From positions 9,038,650-9,102,649 of the forward strand of contig OU744448.1 in NCBI GenBank assembly GCA_916610825.1: 64,000 nt of DNA. The letters run 5' to 3'. The translations under genes were made by a program, and so were the position numbers. Under the pieces are notes generated by a model that was not told the DNA's origin, made no database searches, and saw only the letters and a program-made list of their open reading frames with translations. Of this stretch, positions 24,901-38,800 are shown in pieces. This DNA comes from Haliclystus octoradiatus. Taxonomy: Eukaryota > Cnidaria > Staurozoa > Stauromedusae > Haliclystidae. How positions within the stretch are numbered: the stretch's first letter is position 1; each line of letters opens with the position of its first letter.

Positions 24901-27900
24901 CATAATTTATTATTCTTGGTACGAATATATGAACTTCATAAAGACTTATTCATTTTATTGCTTTACTTTTTCACAAATTTTATTGTGAAACGTTAACTGT
25001 TACAGGCTAGATAACAGATGTTTCATGCCTATCGACAAATGTTTCCAACAGTTATTTCGTTATTTCAAATGACGACTGCGAAAACAGTACATGCATTCAG
25101 CTTTTCCTTGTCTGGCATTTTGTTGAATTTTGTAGTTTCTTTTTGATTTCTGCATGTAAGAGATTCTTCTCTTAAGTCCTGATGTTAACGTCAATATTGC
25201 TCATTTATATTATATATTATTTTAATTTCGTTTGTACTTCGATATTTTAAGTTAGCTTTATTTTTACTTATATTTCTAAATTGTATTTCATTTAACTCGA
25301 ATTTTAATTGATTTAATAGAATGTCGTAGTATAAATTTAATGATAGTTTTATGTTCGATTGACATGCCATGATTCATCGTATAGTACTGTATTAAAGTTC
25401 CGCGTTAAATAATGGTTTTAAGTGAATATAAATAAATATAGATGATTCATGGCTTCGGACTTATTTTATTGGTAGAATTTAGGCACACCTTGTAATAGAA
25501 TTTGTAAACTTTTCTTGTAAATTACGCGATCAGTAGTAGTTGTGTTTGAGAATTTGAAGAGATAAGTCGATTGAAGAATCGCTCATATTGTTATCCTTTC
25601 GTACCGTGAGCGAAGATCTAAGGTATTTGCATTCACAACACTGTTTCGCACCTTGTATTTTATGTTTAGTATTAATTAGATTCGTAATATTTGTATTGAT
25701 TATTATTTGTTATAGTAAAACCAATTTGGCAACATATTGAACTGATGTGTGTTCTATTGAGTTGTTGTCATTTGCGTTTGACTGTTTGACGACTGGTGCG
25801 TGAAAGGAAAGGGTAGACAGCCTTTGTGTTTACCACAAAGTTTTACTTAGCTTCGGTTGTCGTTAAACCGAAAATGAGCCGAGTTGAAAACGAAGACGGT
25901 GTTGCTATGGAGACGAGACAGCGAACGAAGGAACATCTCCAAGAAATGAAATCAGAGATGGAAGAAATACAACAAGAATTATCAACAATATATACAAAAA
26001 TAGATGAAGATATAAACAAGTATGATGAAAGACAAGTATTGGATATACAAATAGACTTGAAGCAAATATGGAGTCGGTATGAACAATTGAATTGTAATGT
26101 AATTAAATTATGCGAATCCGACCCTATGTCGGTCGAAGCCCTTAGAACCGAACATTTCCGACGATCGGAAACTAAGAATCGTTATGATAAAATCGTGTCA
26201 AAACAACTAATACTGCATGATACAAGATGTGAATCAACGAACAGATCTACAAGTGCACGGAGTCGAATATCCCGCAAGAGTGCATCGTCCAAGGCATCAC
26301 TAAAATCTAAGGCTAAGTCAGCAAAATATAGCTTAGATAGGGCACGTTTTGAATTAAAATTAGCAGCTAAGAAAGCCGAAATGGATTATATGACCGCTAA
26401 ACTAGCTATTAATGATAAAATGGCAATAGCACAACAACAAATAGATCAAGTTGACATAGACATGCTTGAATTAGATGATTCAGAATTCGATATTGACAAT
26501 GATGATGCTAGCATAAAAAGTATTGCAGTAAAATCGAATAAAACTGATAAAATTAAACCTATTATCAATAATAGTGATTATAGTGATGATGATAATGAAA
26601 GCATATTATCTGGTATGCCTGATCTCGAAATATCAGGAACGTCGAAAATACATTCAACAAAACATGATAACAACACAGCAAGGGCAGTAGTTTCTACACC
26701 AAAAACTGATCAATCAATTCAAACTTTAGCAATAAAAGAAGCCCTGTTAGCTGTACAACGTTTGAGCATGGCTCAGGAATTGCCTACACCACAAATAAAA
26801 ACATTTTCAGGAGATTCAACTGAATATCCACGATTCATCGCCAGATTTCGTGAACTTGTATTAAATAAACCTCTGGATGAAACTCAAAAGTTCAGCAGAC
26901 TGCTCCAATTTGTGACAGGTCCAGCTCTACAGTCAATTGAGGGCCTAGAAACATCAGGCAAAGACAAGTTAGAAAAGGCATTGGAAAGATTAAAAAACAG
27001 ATTTGGTCACTCTTACAAAATCGTACATTCATTGATAAAATCGATCACAGAAGGAAGTAAACTACGAGCAAATGACCCGGCAGTCATGAGGGAGTTCGCT
27101 GACAGAGTTATGAACACAAGGGAAACTCTACAAAACATGGGATATATAAATAAACTTACCGAAGATCACCTAGCAGAAATCAAAGCCAGACTACCAAAAC
27201 ATCTTCAGCGAAAATGGTCTGAACTAGTATTTCGTGTCAGACCTACAAGGGAACCGTCTATCGATGATATGGTGCAGCTACTTGACCGAGAAGCACAAGT
27301 TCTCAACGATCCTGTTTTCGGTGTTGTCAACGAATCAACAAAAGATACCACCATGAAGCCAATCGAGAAGACCAAAATCACGAAGGCAACCACGATGAAA
27401 GCAAATATCCAGGGTAACAATAAATATCCGTGTAAAGTGTGCGATGGCGACCATCCAGTCTGGAAATGTCAAACGTTTAAATCCTTAGCTCTTGATGAAA
27501 AATGGGCGACAGCTAAAGAAAAGCGACTGTGTTTTAGATGTTTGAACGGAGGCCACCAAGCAAGTGATTGTAAATCAGACTTGATTTGTGGCATCGATAA
27601 TTGCAAGATAAAACATTCTAGACTTCTGCATAATAGCAATAGACATGCCAAAGTTAACGCTGTTGAAGAACATTTGTCTACAACAGCTCAAAGATCACAT
27701 GATGAGCAAAATGAAATCGAGGCTGGTCAAGCATCAGTGAATCAAAATCATAGCAAGTCGGATGGGGATGCCAAATCAAGGGAATCACCCCTATTACAAG
27801 TACTACCAATACTAGTGCAGCATAAAGGAAAGGTAGTAAATACCTATGCTCTACTTGATAGTGGATCAGATACAACCTTATGCGAAGAATCATTGTTAGC

Positions 27901-30900
27901 AGACCTTGACATTACTGGAGAAAACGATTCACTAGAAATTTGTACAGTGGGAAATAAAAGGTCAAAATTAAAATCTATGAAAACAAATTTGACAGTTGCT
28001 CAGATAAATGGGACAAACAAAATAGAAATTGAGACTGTATGGACAGTGAAGGAACTAAATATTTCCTGCAAAGGTTTAAAAGAGTTCCAATTGAAAAACT
28101 ATGAATATCTGAAGGGAATTGAAATCCCAAAAATTAAATCCAACGAAGTAAAAATCTTAATTGGTACAAATTGCCCAGAAGCATTGATCGCAATCGATTA
28201 CCGTAAGGGCTTGCCAGGAGACCCATGGGCGGTCCGAACAAAACTAGGTTGGTCGTTGCTGGGACCAGCACGCAGTATTGGTCAACACAGAGAGACAAAG
28301 GCGGTAACTGTAAATGTCATCAGTACTCAACGTGAAAATTCATTGGATCAACAAGTTCAGAAATTCTGGGAATTAGATAGCTGGGGTACAACAGAAAACA
28401 TTAATGAGATTTGTAATTCTGTAGAAGATAGAAGGGCTCTTCTAAAAATGGAACAAAGTATCCAGCTAGTGGATGGAAACTATCAACTTGGCCTACCTTG
28501 GAGAAATTCAGAAATAAACCTTCCAAACAATAAGGTGCAGGCTGAAATGAGATTAAATTCTCTGAAGAGGCGACTCCTAAAGGATGAAAGCCTAAAACAA
28601 AAATATGTTGAAGTAATTGAAGGTTATTTAACCAAAGGTTATGCAAGAAAAATGACATCATCCGAGCTTAACGAAGTAGAAAATGGAAAAATATGGTACT
28701 TACCACATCATGCTGTTGTGAACCCAAACAAGTCTAAAGTGCGAGTGGTATTTGACGCAGCAGCAACACATAAAGGGACATCTCTGAATAATAATCTACT
28801 TCAAGGCCCCGATTTAACAAACCTATTGATTGGCGTCCTGACCAGATTTCGGACTGGACCAGTGGCATTCTGTGCAGATATAGAGGCAATGTTTCTGAGA
28901 GTAAAAGTTCCACCAGATGATTGCAACGCCTTGAGATTTTTTTGGTGGCCAGAAGGGAAAGTAGAATTACAGCCTCATGTATATCAGATGACAAGACATA
29001 TATTTGGTGCTACCAGCTCACCTTCTTGTGCAAACTTTGCATTGCGAAAAACTGCTACAGATAATGCAAATGAATTTGATGATGAAGTAGTTCAATCAGT
29101 ATTGTCTAATTTCTATGTTGATGACTGTTTAAAGGCTGTTGCTAGTGCAGAAGATGGCCTGAAATTATCAGAAGACTTAGTCAACTTACTGGCAAAAGGT
29201 GGATTCAAGCTGACAAAATGGTGTAGCAATAACAAATCAGTATTGAAGGGCATACCATCACAAGAACGTGCAGAACCAACGTTAGACCTAGAGTTTGAGC
29301 CGCTACCAATCAACAGAGCTTTGGGTGTTAAGTGGGATCCAGAAGAAGACAACTTCATTTTCAAGACATTACAGCTTGACAAACCTTTGACCAAGAGAGG
29401 AATTCTTTCGTTTGTGAGTTCTCTGTATGACCCTTTAGGGTTTGTTGCTCCAGTCAGTTTAAAGGCCAAGTTACTGGTGCAAGAGCTTTGGAGAACCAAA
29501 GTAGATTGGGATCAGCCGATTGATGAAGAAATTGCTAAGCAATGGCAGCAATGGAGAACTGAGTTACCAAGCCTTGAAAATTTGAAAAGTCCAAGAAATG
29601 TAATCAATCAAAACATTTGTGAACGACTTGAATTGCATAGTTTTACAGATGCCTCACAACATGGTTATGGTTGTGTTTCTTATCTACGTCAAGTCAACCA
29701 AGATGGTTCCTTTTCTTGTTCTTTTCTAATGGGAAAATCGAGGCTAGCATCTTTAAAACCAATGACGATTCCGAGGCTCGAGTTACAAGCTGCCCTAGTA
29801 GGAGCAAGAGTGGCTACTACACTTCTCAAAGAACTACATTTAGATATAGATGAGGTATATTTCTGGTGTGATTCAACAATTGTACTAAGTTTCATAAAAA
29901 ATGAAGCTAGAAGATTCAAAACCTTTGTGTCCAACAGAGTTCAAGAAATCCACAACTTGTCAGAACCTCACCAGTGGCGCTACGTAGACACAAAGAACAA
30001 CCCAGCAGACGATGTGTCACGCGGATTATCACCAGCTGATATATGTACCAACTCTCGATGGATTAAAGGACCTCCATTTCTACTAGAAAAAGAAGAATTT
30101 TGGCCAACATCTACAATCTCGCCAATCTTTAGTAATGATAGTCTTGATAATATCGAAAATGAATTGAAAACCGTAGCCAATGTAGCAATGACAACCATTG
30201 GCGAAGAAAGCCCCGTTGCACAATTGATCAATTATTCATCTGAATGGCAAAAGAAAAAACTAATGATTGCTTGGTTTCTTCGTTTTAAAAGCTATTTGCG
30301 ATGGAAGACAAAAGGAATCTCTACTCTACCAAGAATTGGGGACATTGAAATTGATGAATTAGACACAGCAGAGAATTACATAGTGAAATTTGTACAAGGA
30401 ACGTCATTCTCTGAAGATATCAGTATACTCAAGAAAGAAAGAACATTAAAAATTCAAAGTCCTCTACTGAAACTGGCTCCATTTATGATTGATGACTTAC
30501 TAAAAGTGGGTGGCAGATTGACCAATGCCCCTATTTCAGAAGCATCCAAGCATCCGATCATTCTACCAAAAGAAAATGCAGTTACAAATACAATTATACG
30601 CTACTATCACAAGCAATCAGGACATGCAGGAGTGGAACACGTTCTTTCAGAAATAAGAAAAAAATTCTGGGTGATCAATGGGAAGGCAACTGTGAAAAAG
30701 GTTATAAGAAATTGTTTTGATTGCCGAAAGCGAGAGAGAGCATTGGTTACACAAAGAATGGGGGATTTGCCAACAAACAGAGTGACACCATTTCAATCTG
30801 CCTTCGCGTGTACCGGACTAGATTACTTTGGGCCATTCAAAATAAAACAAGGACGATCTCAAGTTAAAAGATACGGTTGTTTATTCACCTGTCTCAGTAC

Positions 30901-33900
30901 AAGGGCAGTACACATAGAAGTTGCACATTCATTAGATACTGACTCTTTTATCTTGGCATTGAGGCGGTTTATTAACAGAAGAGGCAACCCGACTGAAATT
31001 CGAAGTGACAATGGCACAAACTTTACTAGTGCTGAAAAAGAGTTAAAATTGTGTATTGAACAGCTGGACCAAAGTAAAGTTTCGAAGATGCTCAGAGAGC
31101 AACAAACTAAATGGATATTCAACCCACCAACAGCAAGCCATATGGGAGGAGTATGGGAGCGATTAATCAGATCAATTAGAAGAATTTTAAAAGGTATTAT
31201 CAGCGATGGTTACCTTGATGATGAATCATTTAGAACAGTTATGGTTGAAGTGGAAGGAATCATGAATAGTCGTCCTCTAACTACAAACTCTGATGATCCC
31301 AACGACGATTCTGTGATCACTCCAAACAACTTATTACTACAGACACAATCATTCATCCTACCACCAGGTATGTTCGAAAACGAAAGCAGATCAAGAAAGC
31401 GATGGCATAGAGCACAATATTTGATTGAAGAATTCTGGAAGAAATGGTTAAAATCTTACCTCCCTTTACTGCAATGTCGACAGAAATGGCTGAAAAAAGA
31501 AGTCAATTTAAAGGAAGGAGATATAGTGCTGATTGCAGATCATAATGTACCACGGATCCAGTGGCCTTTGGGTCGAATCATGAAAACATTTCCTGGTAAA
31601 GATAACTGTGTTAGAACTGTAGAACTTAAATCAAATGGAACAGTTCTTAAACGCCCAGTAGCAAAATTGTGCCTCCTAGAAGAGAGTTAATTGAGCAGGT
31701 CATAATTTATTAAACATAAATGATAATGATAAGACCAATGAAGATACATTAAACTTAGAGATTAGGATAGAGATTAATTAAATTAGATTACCTTAAATAA
31801 ACTTAAATAATTGACGTTATTGCTTTATTGAATAATGATCCCCTTAAGTGGCTCATGGGGGCCGGGATGTTAACGTCAATATTGCTCATTTATATTATAT
31901 ATTATTTTAATTTCGTTTGTACTTCGATATTTTAAGTTAGCTTTATTTTTACTTATATTTCTAAATTGTATTTCATTTAACTCGAATTTTAATTGATTTA
32001 ATAGAATGACGTAGTATAAATTTAATGATAGTTTTATGTTCGATTGACATGCCATGATTCATCGTATAGTACTGTATTAAAGTTCCGCGTTAAATAATGG
32101 TTTTAAGTGAATATAAATAAATATAGATGATTCATGGCTTCGGACTTATTTTATTGGTAGAATTTAGGCACACCTTGTAATAGAATTTGTAAACTTTTCT
32201 TGTAAATTACGCGATCAGTAGTAGTTGTGTTTGAGAATTTGAAGAGATAAGTCGATTGAAGAATCGCTCATATTGTTATCCTTTCGTACCGTGAGCGAAG
32301 ATCTAAGGTATTTGCATTCACAACACTGTTTCGCACCTTGTATTTTATGTTTAGTATTAATTAGATTCGTAATATTTGTATTGATTATTATTTGTTATAG
32401 TAAAACCAATTTGGCAACATATTGAACTGATGTGTGTTCTATTGAGTTGTTGTCATTTGCGTTTGACTGTTTGACGACTGGTGCGTGAAAGGAAAGGGTA
32501 GACAGCCTTTGTGTTTACCACACCTGATTTAAGTTACAATCAAAAATGAGATGCAGCTCATTGCTTATATGTTTCCGTCGTCACAAATTTTATCCTTGTA
32601 AGGGATGTTTGAATATCTCCCAGTCTCGTCTCCGGGCCTGTGAGCACTAATTCCAATCTTGGTAATAGCTAACCAAATGTTCGTATTAGGATGTAAAAAG
32701 TAATTCGAGAAATTGATTTCTGATCGTGATTGCTAATGCTCTGTGTGTGTGTGTGTTTGAGATTGATATTTCTTTTAACATCAGTAGGGGTACAAAATCC
32801 ACACTGAAATCAGAAAGATATAGCTTAGCCTTACAAAGCCACGATGAAGGAGAGTTCTTGAAGAATTATTCACATAATGCTTTATACAGTATAGGATGTT
32901 CCGTTTAGAATTTGACATGATAATTAGAAAATGAAGAATGTTAATTAGTGATATCAATTATTAAAGGTGGGAAATAAAGCTCGCCTTTGAAAGCAGTTGA
33001 TAGTTAAATACAATATTCGCACACATATTGAGTATATATGCATAATTTTGCTCTGGAGGGCCATGGCAACATGATTATTCCCATGCGATATTGAATCTCC
33101 CAAATCTTCACTAGTGTAAAGAATAACTGGTTTGATTATTGCTTTTTTAAACTGAATTGAGAAATGAAACGTTCATTGGATCGACGAGTTGAATTCCAAA
33201 CTTTGAATGATTTTGCGAAAAAGTTCTTTATGCCGAAACATTGTATGCCTTATTGGTGTAAAGTAAAGTCAACGTATTTACAGGAAAGGTTGAAAAAGCT
33301 TTTTATCGCCAACAAAAATATAATACAATCCATTGAGCGCTGTTTGCTTGGAAAATACCATGCATTTTAATTTTTGATAATTTATATCAAGCTTCCACTT
33401 GAACAGAAATAAAACGTTATACACACCTTTTCGAAGGCTTTTCCGGGCTTGAGGGAAAAGCACGATGCCATTCACAAACATCAAATCTAGTTAGGAGATG
33501 TTTCTAGAAGTATTCATGGATTTGTTTAAGTTTCGGTCACATTCTCTTCGAAGTGGTTGTTAAATACATTGGTGGGCTCATAAATCCGCCTTGACCCACA
33601 CCAGTGTTATTGGTTGATACAGAAGGTATTAGTCCAGTTCATTTGTAGTGAGCTAGGTTAATTTGTAGAAATTGTATAAATTAATTGTATAACTTCTGAA
33701 AGTAACATAAGTTAACTTGTCTTAGAGTCTAGAATGGATGCAGAGATTGGTTAAGTCTGAATACATCACTTATACAGAATAGTTAGAGAAGAAATGAAGT
33801 ATTATTCAACTATTCGTAAACCTGATCCTATTCATTTATACTTTTAAAGCACTGAAACGCTGACATTTATCATAACGTGACATTTGGCTTTTACCAACTA

Positions 33901-35772
33901 AAGAAAAATGCTGTACTTTGGATAAAAATACTAATTATTTTTTATTTATGATTTGGATTAAAAGTAATTGTGTTTTCCTGTTGCTAATTTGAATTTGAAT
34001 TGTATTTTTAATCGAATAACTTTCTTGCCTCATATATATAGAAGATATACGCCATGTTGTTTCTGTTGCTATTTTGTTACGTTACGGGGCTTCAAGCCAA
34101 AAGTCGTAAATTTATGATTGTACGAAGTCTGACACAAACACCAACACAACCAATCGGCAATCAGTATCATATTCGCTGATTTTATAATTCTCTATATCAC
34201 TGGCTATATCTATCCATCCATAAATCAATCAAATGTATCTTAATTTGACATTTACAGATTGCTCCTGTTGTCCAGCCTGGTAACGAAGGTCTTGTTCATC
34301 ATCTCGTTATCTATGATTGTGGCACACAAATGATAAATGAGACACATCTTGGTCTTAGCTTTGAATGTAAATATGCAAATATGCCAACACAAAGGCAAGC
34401 TGCTAACTGCCGTGCTCAAAGTATTCTTTATGTATGGGCTGTTGGTGGGGAGGTGAGAAAGCCCTTTTAGGATACTAATGCGGTTAAGGACCTTTCAATG
34501 CAATAAGTTGCTTTTTTGTTTGTTTGGGACAGAAATAAAACCGATATTGAATTCCTTTCAAAGTTTATTTTCATTGCTAACGTTTTGTCGTCATAAAGCA
34601 GTTAATGTATCAAGGCAGGCTTAAACAGAGCGATTGTTATATATGTTATCTTTTCAATTGCTTGTTATTTTCTTTTCTGTATTGGATTATAGTGTGTTAC
34701 TTCGAAACCGTGTTTGAAGGATTAACAACTTCATTACGATAAACAATTATGGCTATTTTCAGTTAGCAAAAGTAGATAAAAATGATGCAAGCAATTGTAT
34801 AGATTTCATGGAATCTAATAATATTAGAATACGATTCGTATTTGTATCAATTGTGTATAGGCTAGTATGCATGGACTAATTATGTTGTGTTATAGCCATT
34901 GGTTTTGCCAGATGTCGCTGGTCTTCCAATTGGAGAAAATGAGCATACTTACTATCTTCTCGAAATGCACTATGACAATCCTGGAATCGAGGAAGGTATA
35001 TATACTCACTTTTCCAATTTGATTTCGAAAGATAAATATGTACGCTAAGGGGATCTGAAAAAGACAGACATTCTACAAACAGAAATAACAAAATACACGC
35101 GCAACTCAGAAGTCAAAAGATAATTTGAACCCACTTCAGGAGGAAAAATTGTCAACCTGTATAACCAATATACCCTACCCTTAATACATTAATAATTTTT
35201 TGATGTTTAGCAATTTGATTACACGCGCAACTCAGAAGTCAAAAGATAATTTGAACCCACTTCAGGAGGAAAAATTGTCAACCTGTATAACCAATATACC
35301 CTACCCTTAATACATTAATAATTTTTTGATGTTTAGCAATTTGATTTGCTTCATAGCAAATTTGAAAACACTGCTTGAGCCACGCTGGTATGCAAGTTTT
35401 TACAAGAACAAGTTAATCTATATTAGACCGAGCGCCACAGAACTAAAACGGCAAGTTTCACTGGGCAACTTGAAAATCACATAAAAGTGTTCATGGCAGT
35501 GTTTTTATTATTTTCAAAATTTGAGGCTGAAATTATTCTTAATAGTTCTTTATAGTAGGCTCTTATTTTTTTAAATTGCTAAAAGTTACTAAACATAAAG
35601 AATTTTCCATCGAAAATGAATGTCTCAGTATCTGTTATACAGTTAAAGTACAGTTTATTCTACTTTGCTATATATATAAAATATAGAATAATAATAACAA
35701 TGTTTAATAAATAAATAAATTTATTTATTAAGAGCAAAACATCAATATAGTGCTCAAGACTGGTAAGTAGAG

Positions 35773-35819
<47 letters not shown>

Positions 35820-38800
35820 TATAAAATAAGAAAAGAGACGTTTTCTCCGTTACTCGAAGTTTCGCGCTGTAGCGCTCCTCAGACGGTTTTATTCATATGA
35901 ATATTAATTATTGATAAATCGTTTTTGATATTAATTATTTTCTTGTACCACAAGCTGGTGTCTACTAGAACAATAGAACATCACCTTTACAATAATTTTA
36001 GATTATATCTTATAAAAATTATTATCAATATTTTATACCAATTTAACAGCCAATAGGAATTTTTCATAATGGCCAGATTTCTAGAAGGAGATGCGGACAT
36101 TAAAAGTGAAAGTTGTTGACGTTCATAATTCGAAATGAACTATTTTCGATTGTCATTGACAACTCTTGTTGCGAAAGTGCCAAAAATACAAAAGCTATAT
36201 TTGATCGATTATAGAGATAATAATACTGTTTAAGCAAAAATACCGGGTGGATAGATACACAATTGTATTATATTCCTGGTAAGCTATATACATATAGTTG
36301 TTGACTTTGCTCCGTTCTCGGTATTTTCGTGAACACTTCGGGATTAGTCTTGCCGTGTCAAAAGTAATGAGAATCAATTTCATGTGATTCTCAAAATAAT
36401 GTGTATCAGCTAAAAAGTTGATGCTCTATGTAAATTTATCATGACCATTATAATTTTTTAAATAATTTGTCTGTTAGGGCGCTCTGACAGCTCTGGTCTA
36501 CGATTGTATTACACAGAAGACCTGAGACAGTATGATGCAAGCACATTACTTGCTGGTGTTCCTGCTAATCAGGATTTACTTATCCCCCTGGACAAAAAGC
36601 ATGGAATGACACTGCTTACTGTTACCCTGGATGCTCAAAGGTAATAGAGAGGCAGAGAATAAGCAGATGTTCCTTTCGCATTCGTATGTGTATACCATCA
36701 CGAGGGGACTATGTTTCTACAGTCGCACAGACCATTATACTATCTATCGCTTTATCACTATATAACATATAAAGTATACATCCTACTTAAAATGTAAGAA
36801 GTCCGCTATGACGCAACTGTATACCTTGAGCATAAAGGGATATTCTGGTTTAGAGTTGTTCTTGAAATGGGCTGAAGTACCCCCACAAATATGGAAATTG
36901 GAATTAACCAAGCTACGAAGCTAGTTATACCCACACGTTTGGAAATTGTTCTAACTAGAATTAGTAACATAAAACTGAGCTTTTCAAATGAGTTGTAGGA
37001 GTTAAATTCAATTACATATTCAAAGTAATTTTTCTCAGACATCAACTAATCATTGTATACATCAACTCATAGGAGTTGGGTGATATTAACGTTTTTGCTG
37101 CATTTCCTCATATGCACACTGCTGGAGCTGGCTTTGTAACGAAACTATCTAGAAATGGAACACAAATTGCTGAAATTATTCGAGATGATAATTACGATTT
37201 CAATTATCAGGTATAATGTTATAAGATATTATCAAATCCTTCCATCTACTAATAAATATTGATGTTTGCCCCAAACTTTAAGACCATATATATTCTCATT
37301 GATAACAATACCGGATAACTCGTGCTACCTACACTTCATATTTTAGTATATCAGTTCTGTATTCTAAAAATTCCAACTATCACGGTTGAGGATGAAGATC
37401 CTAAATACAAAACAAACATTCTTCTATCTATGTTTCTACCGTAAGGGACTAGTTGCGAGCTAATGTTCAATCTATATTTTTATTTCTAAGATCACTAAAT
37501 CGTGATTCAAGGAGAACCTACTGCAAGTGAGAGTGAGCATCTCATAGCGTAGGCTAGTGGATATTTATTCTTATCGTCTCGACTTTCACAGTCACGCTTT
37601 TGAAAATACTGTTAGCTAAATACGACCAAACTCGAAAGCAATACCCAAAGCTTCACACAGTCGCACATATATATATATGAATATTATGTAACTGTACATT
37701 TTTACTGTAGCAAACACATGTGTTATCAAAAGAAATTATTATTAAAAGGGTAAGTAGCACATTATTGATCAATAATAATAATATATAATTAGTGATACTG
37801 GATATTAACTTGTTTTAAAATAACTTTACCTTTCACAATTAGGGTGACAGTATCATCACTGAATGCCGTTTTAATACAGAATCAAGAAAGACTCCAACTT
37901 TCGTAAGTGATTATATCATCTACAATGGTTTTCAAGCTTTTATTATTGCAAAGGCTAATGGATATAATCCACCGTAGAGTATTTCCGTTGTGTCTACTTC
38001 CAACTATAGATATATAGATGTTTATTTGGTCATAATAACTTCTTAATACAGGATATGCTGCTATTATAATTAAAAAAAAAATGTTTATATTGTCAGGTCA
38101 CCCCGTAAGCATTGAATGCTTGTTTATTTTAGAGACCTTATATTTATAGTTATGCAGTTTGAAAAAGATTTGGTTAAATAACTAATTGAGGCTTTTAGAA
38201 ATTAGAGAAAAAGTAATATAAGTCTGTTAAAGTAATAAAGTTATACTATATATAACACGTCAATCATTCCACATCTTTATCTGACCTATAATTACCCTGA
38301 AATGTATAGATTTTCTTAATAAGCACTAAATCCTATATACAAAGTAAATAATAGATAGGTTAAGCCCCGACCAAATGAAGCCAACATTTCATAACATTTG
38401 ATAGAATTTCGCATCAATGTTGTAAAATTGCTGGCTTCATTTGGCCATCCCAGCAAGCATTTTTGAAGCATTTTCACAACATGCTGGCAAAATGCTGGCT
38501 GCAGTCGTCAATTGAAGCCAGCATTTTTACAACATTATTCGCCGGTGCTGACCAAATGCTGGTAAATGCTGGTTGGGGTTGCCAAATGAAGCCAGCATTT
38601 TCACAACATCCGAAGAGGGGATAAAATTTCTAATAGGGGAAATCATCTTCGGTTCCACTCGATTTAGATCTAGATTCATTCAAATTATTCTCGCTCAATA
38701 ATATCTTTCTTTTGGTTGTCCTTCTTTGCTCTACTCCATGGACCATTCTAAATTAAACCTCAATACATTTTAAAAATCAGTCTCTCCAAACTATATAAGG

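Larger units (their letters stand above)
25183..32522 (+). mobile_element. BEL/Pao LTR retrotransposon, full length (7,340 bp)
   Basis: Two 655-bp LTRs (TGTTAAC...ACCACA) flank one long gag-pol frame (25874-31690), and the whole is bracketed by CCTGA duplications. The LTRs differ at one site that I found (T at 25324, A at 32009), so insertion was recent. A G-rich run before the 3' LTR (31857-31867, around gggggccggga) is the likely polypurine tract. The sequence after the 5' LTR (aagttttacttagc) lacks the TGG that starts a normal tRNA primer binding site. It sits in the sense direction in intron 3 of gene A, so its LTR signals could interfere with the host transcript. Confidence 0.97.
22724..34257 (+). 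other. Gene A intron 3 (11.5 kb) carrying a complete BEL/Pao element
   Basis: Between exons 3 and 4 lie a LINE C-terminal fragment (23924-24235, minus), a possible LINE 3' end on the plus strand (to about 23625, ending in a TGATGATGA run), a short inverted-repeat element (24369-24635), a (TTTG)n run (24799-24822) and the 7.3-kb BEL/Pao insertion. From 32528 to 34257 I see no gene or bounded repeat. Confidence 0.75.

Noticed and set aside
25826-25873. Upstream extension of the BEL/Pao Gag-Pol frame
   Set aside because: It begins with GTG inside the 5' LTR; the first in-frame ATG is at 25874 and suits a transcript starting in the LTR.
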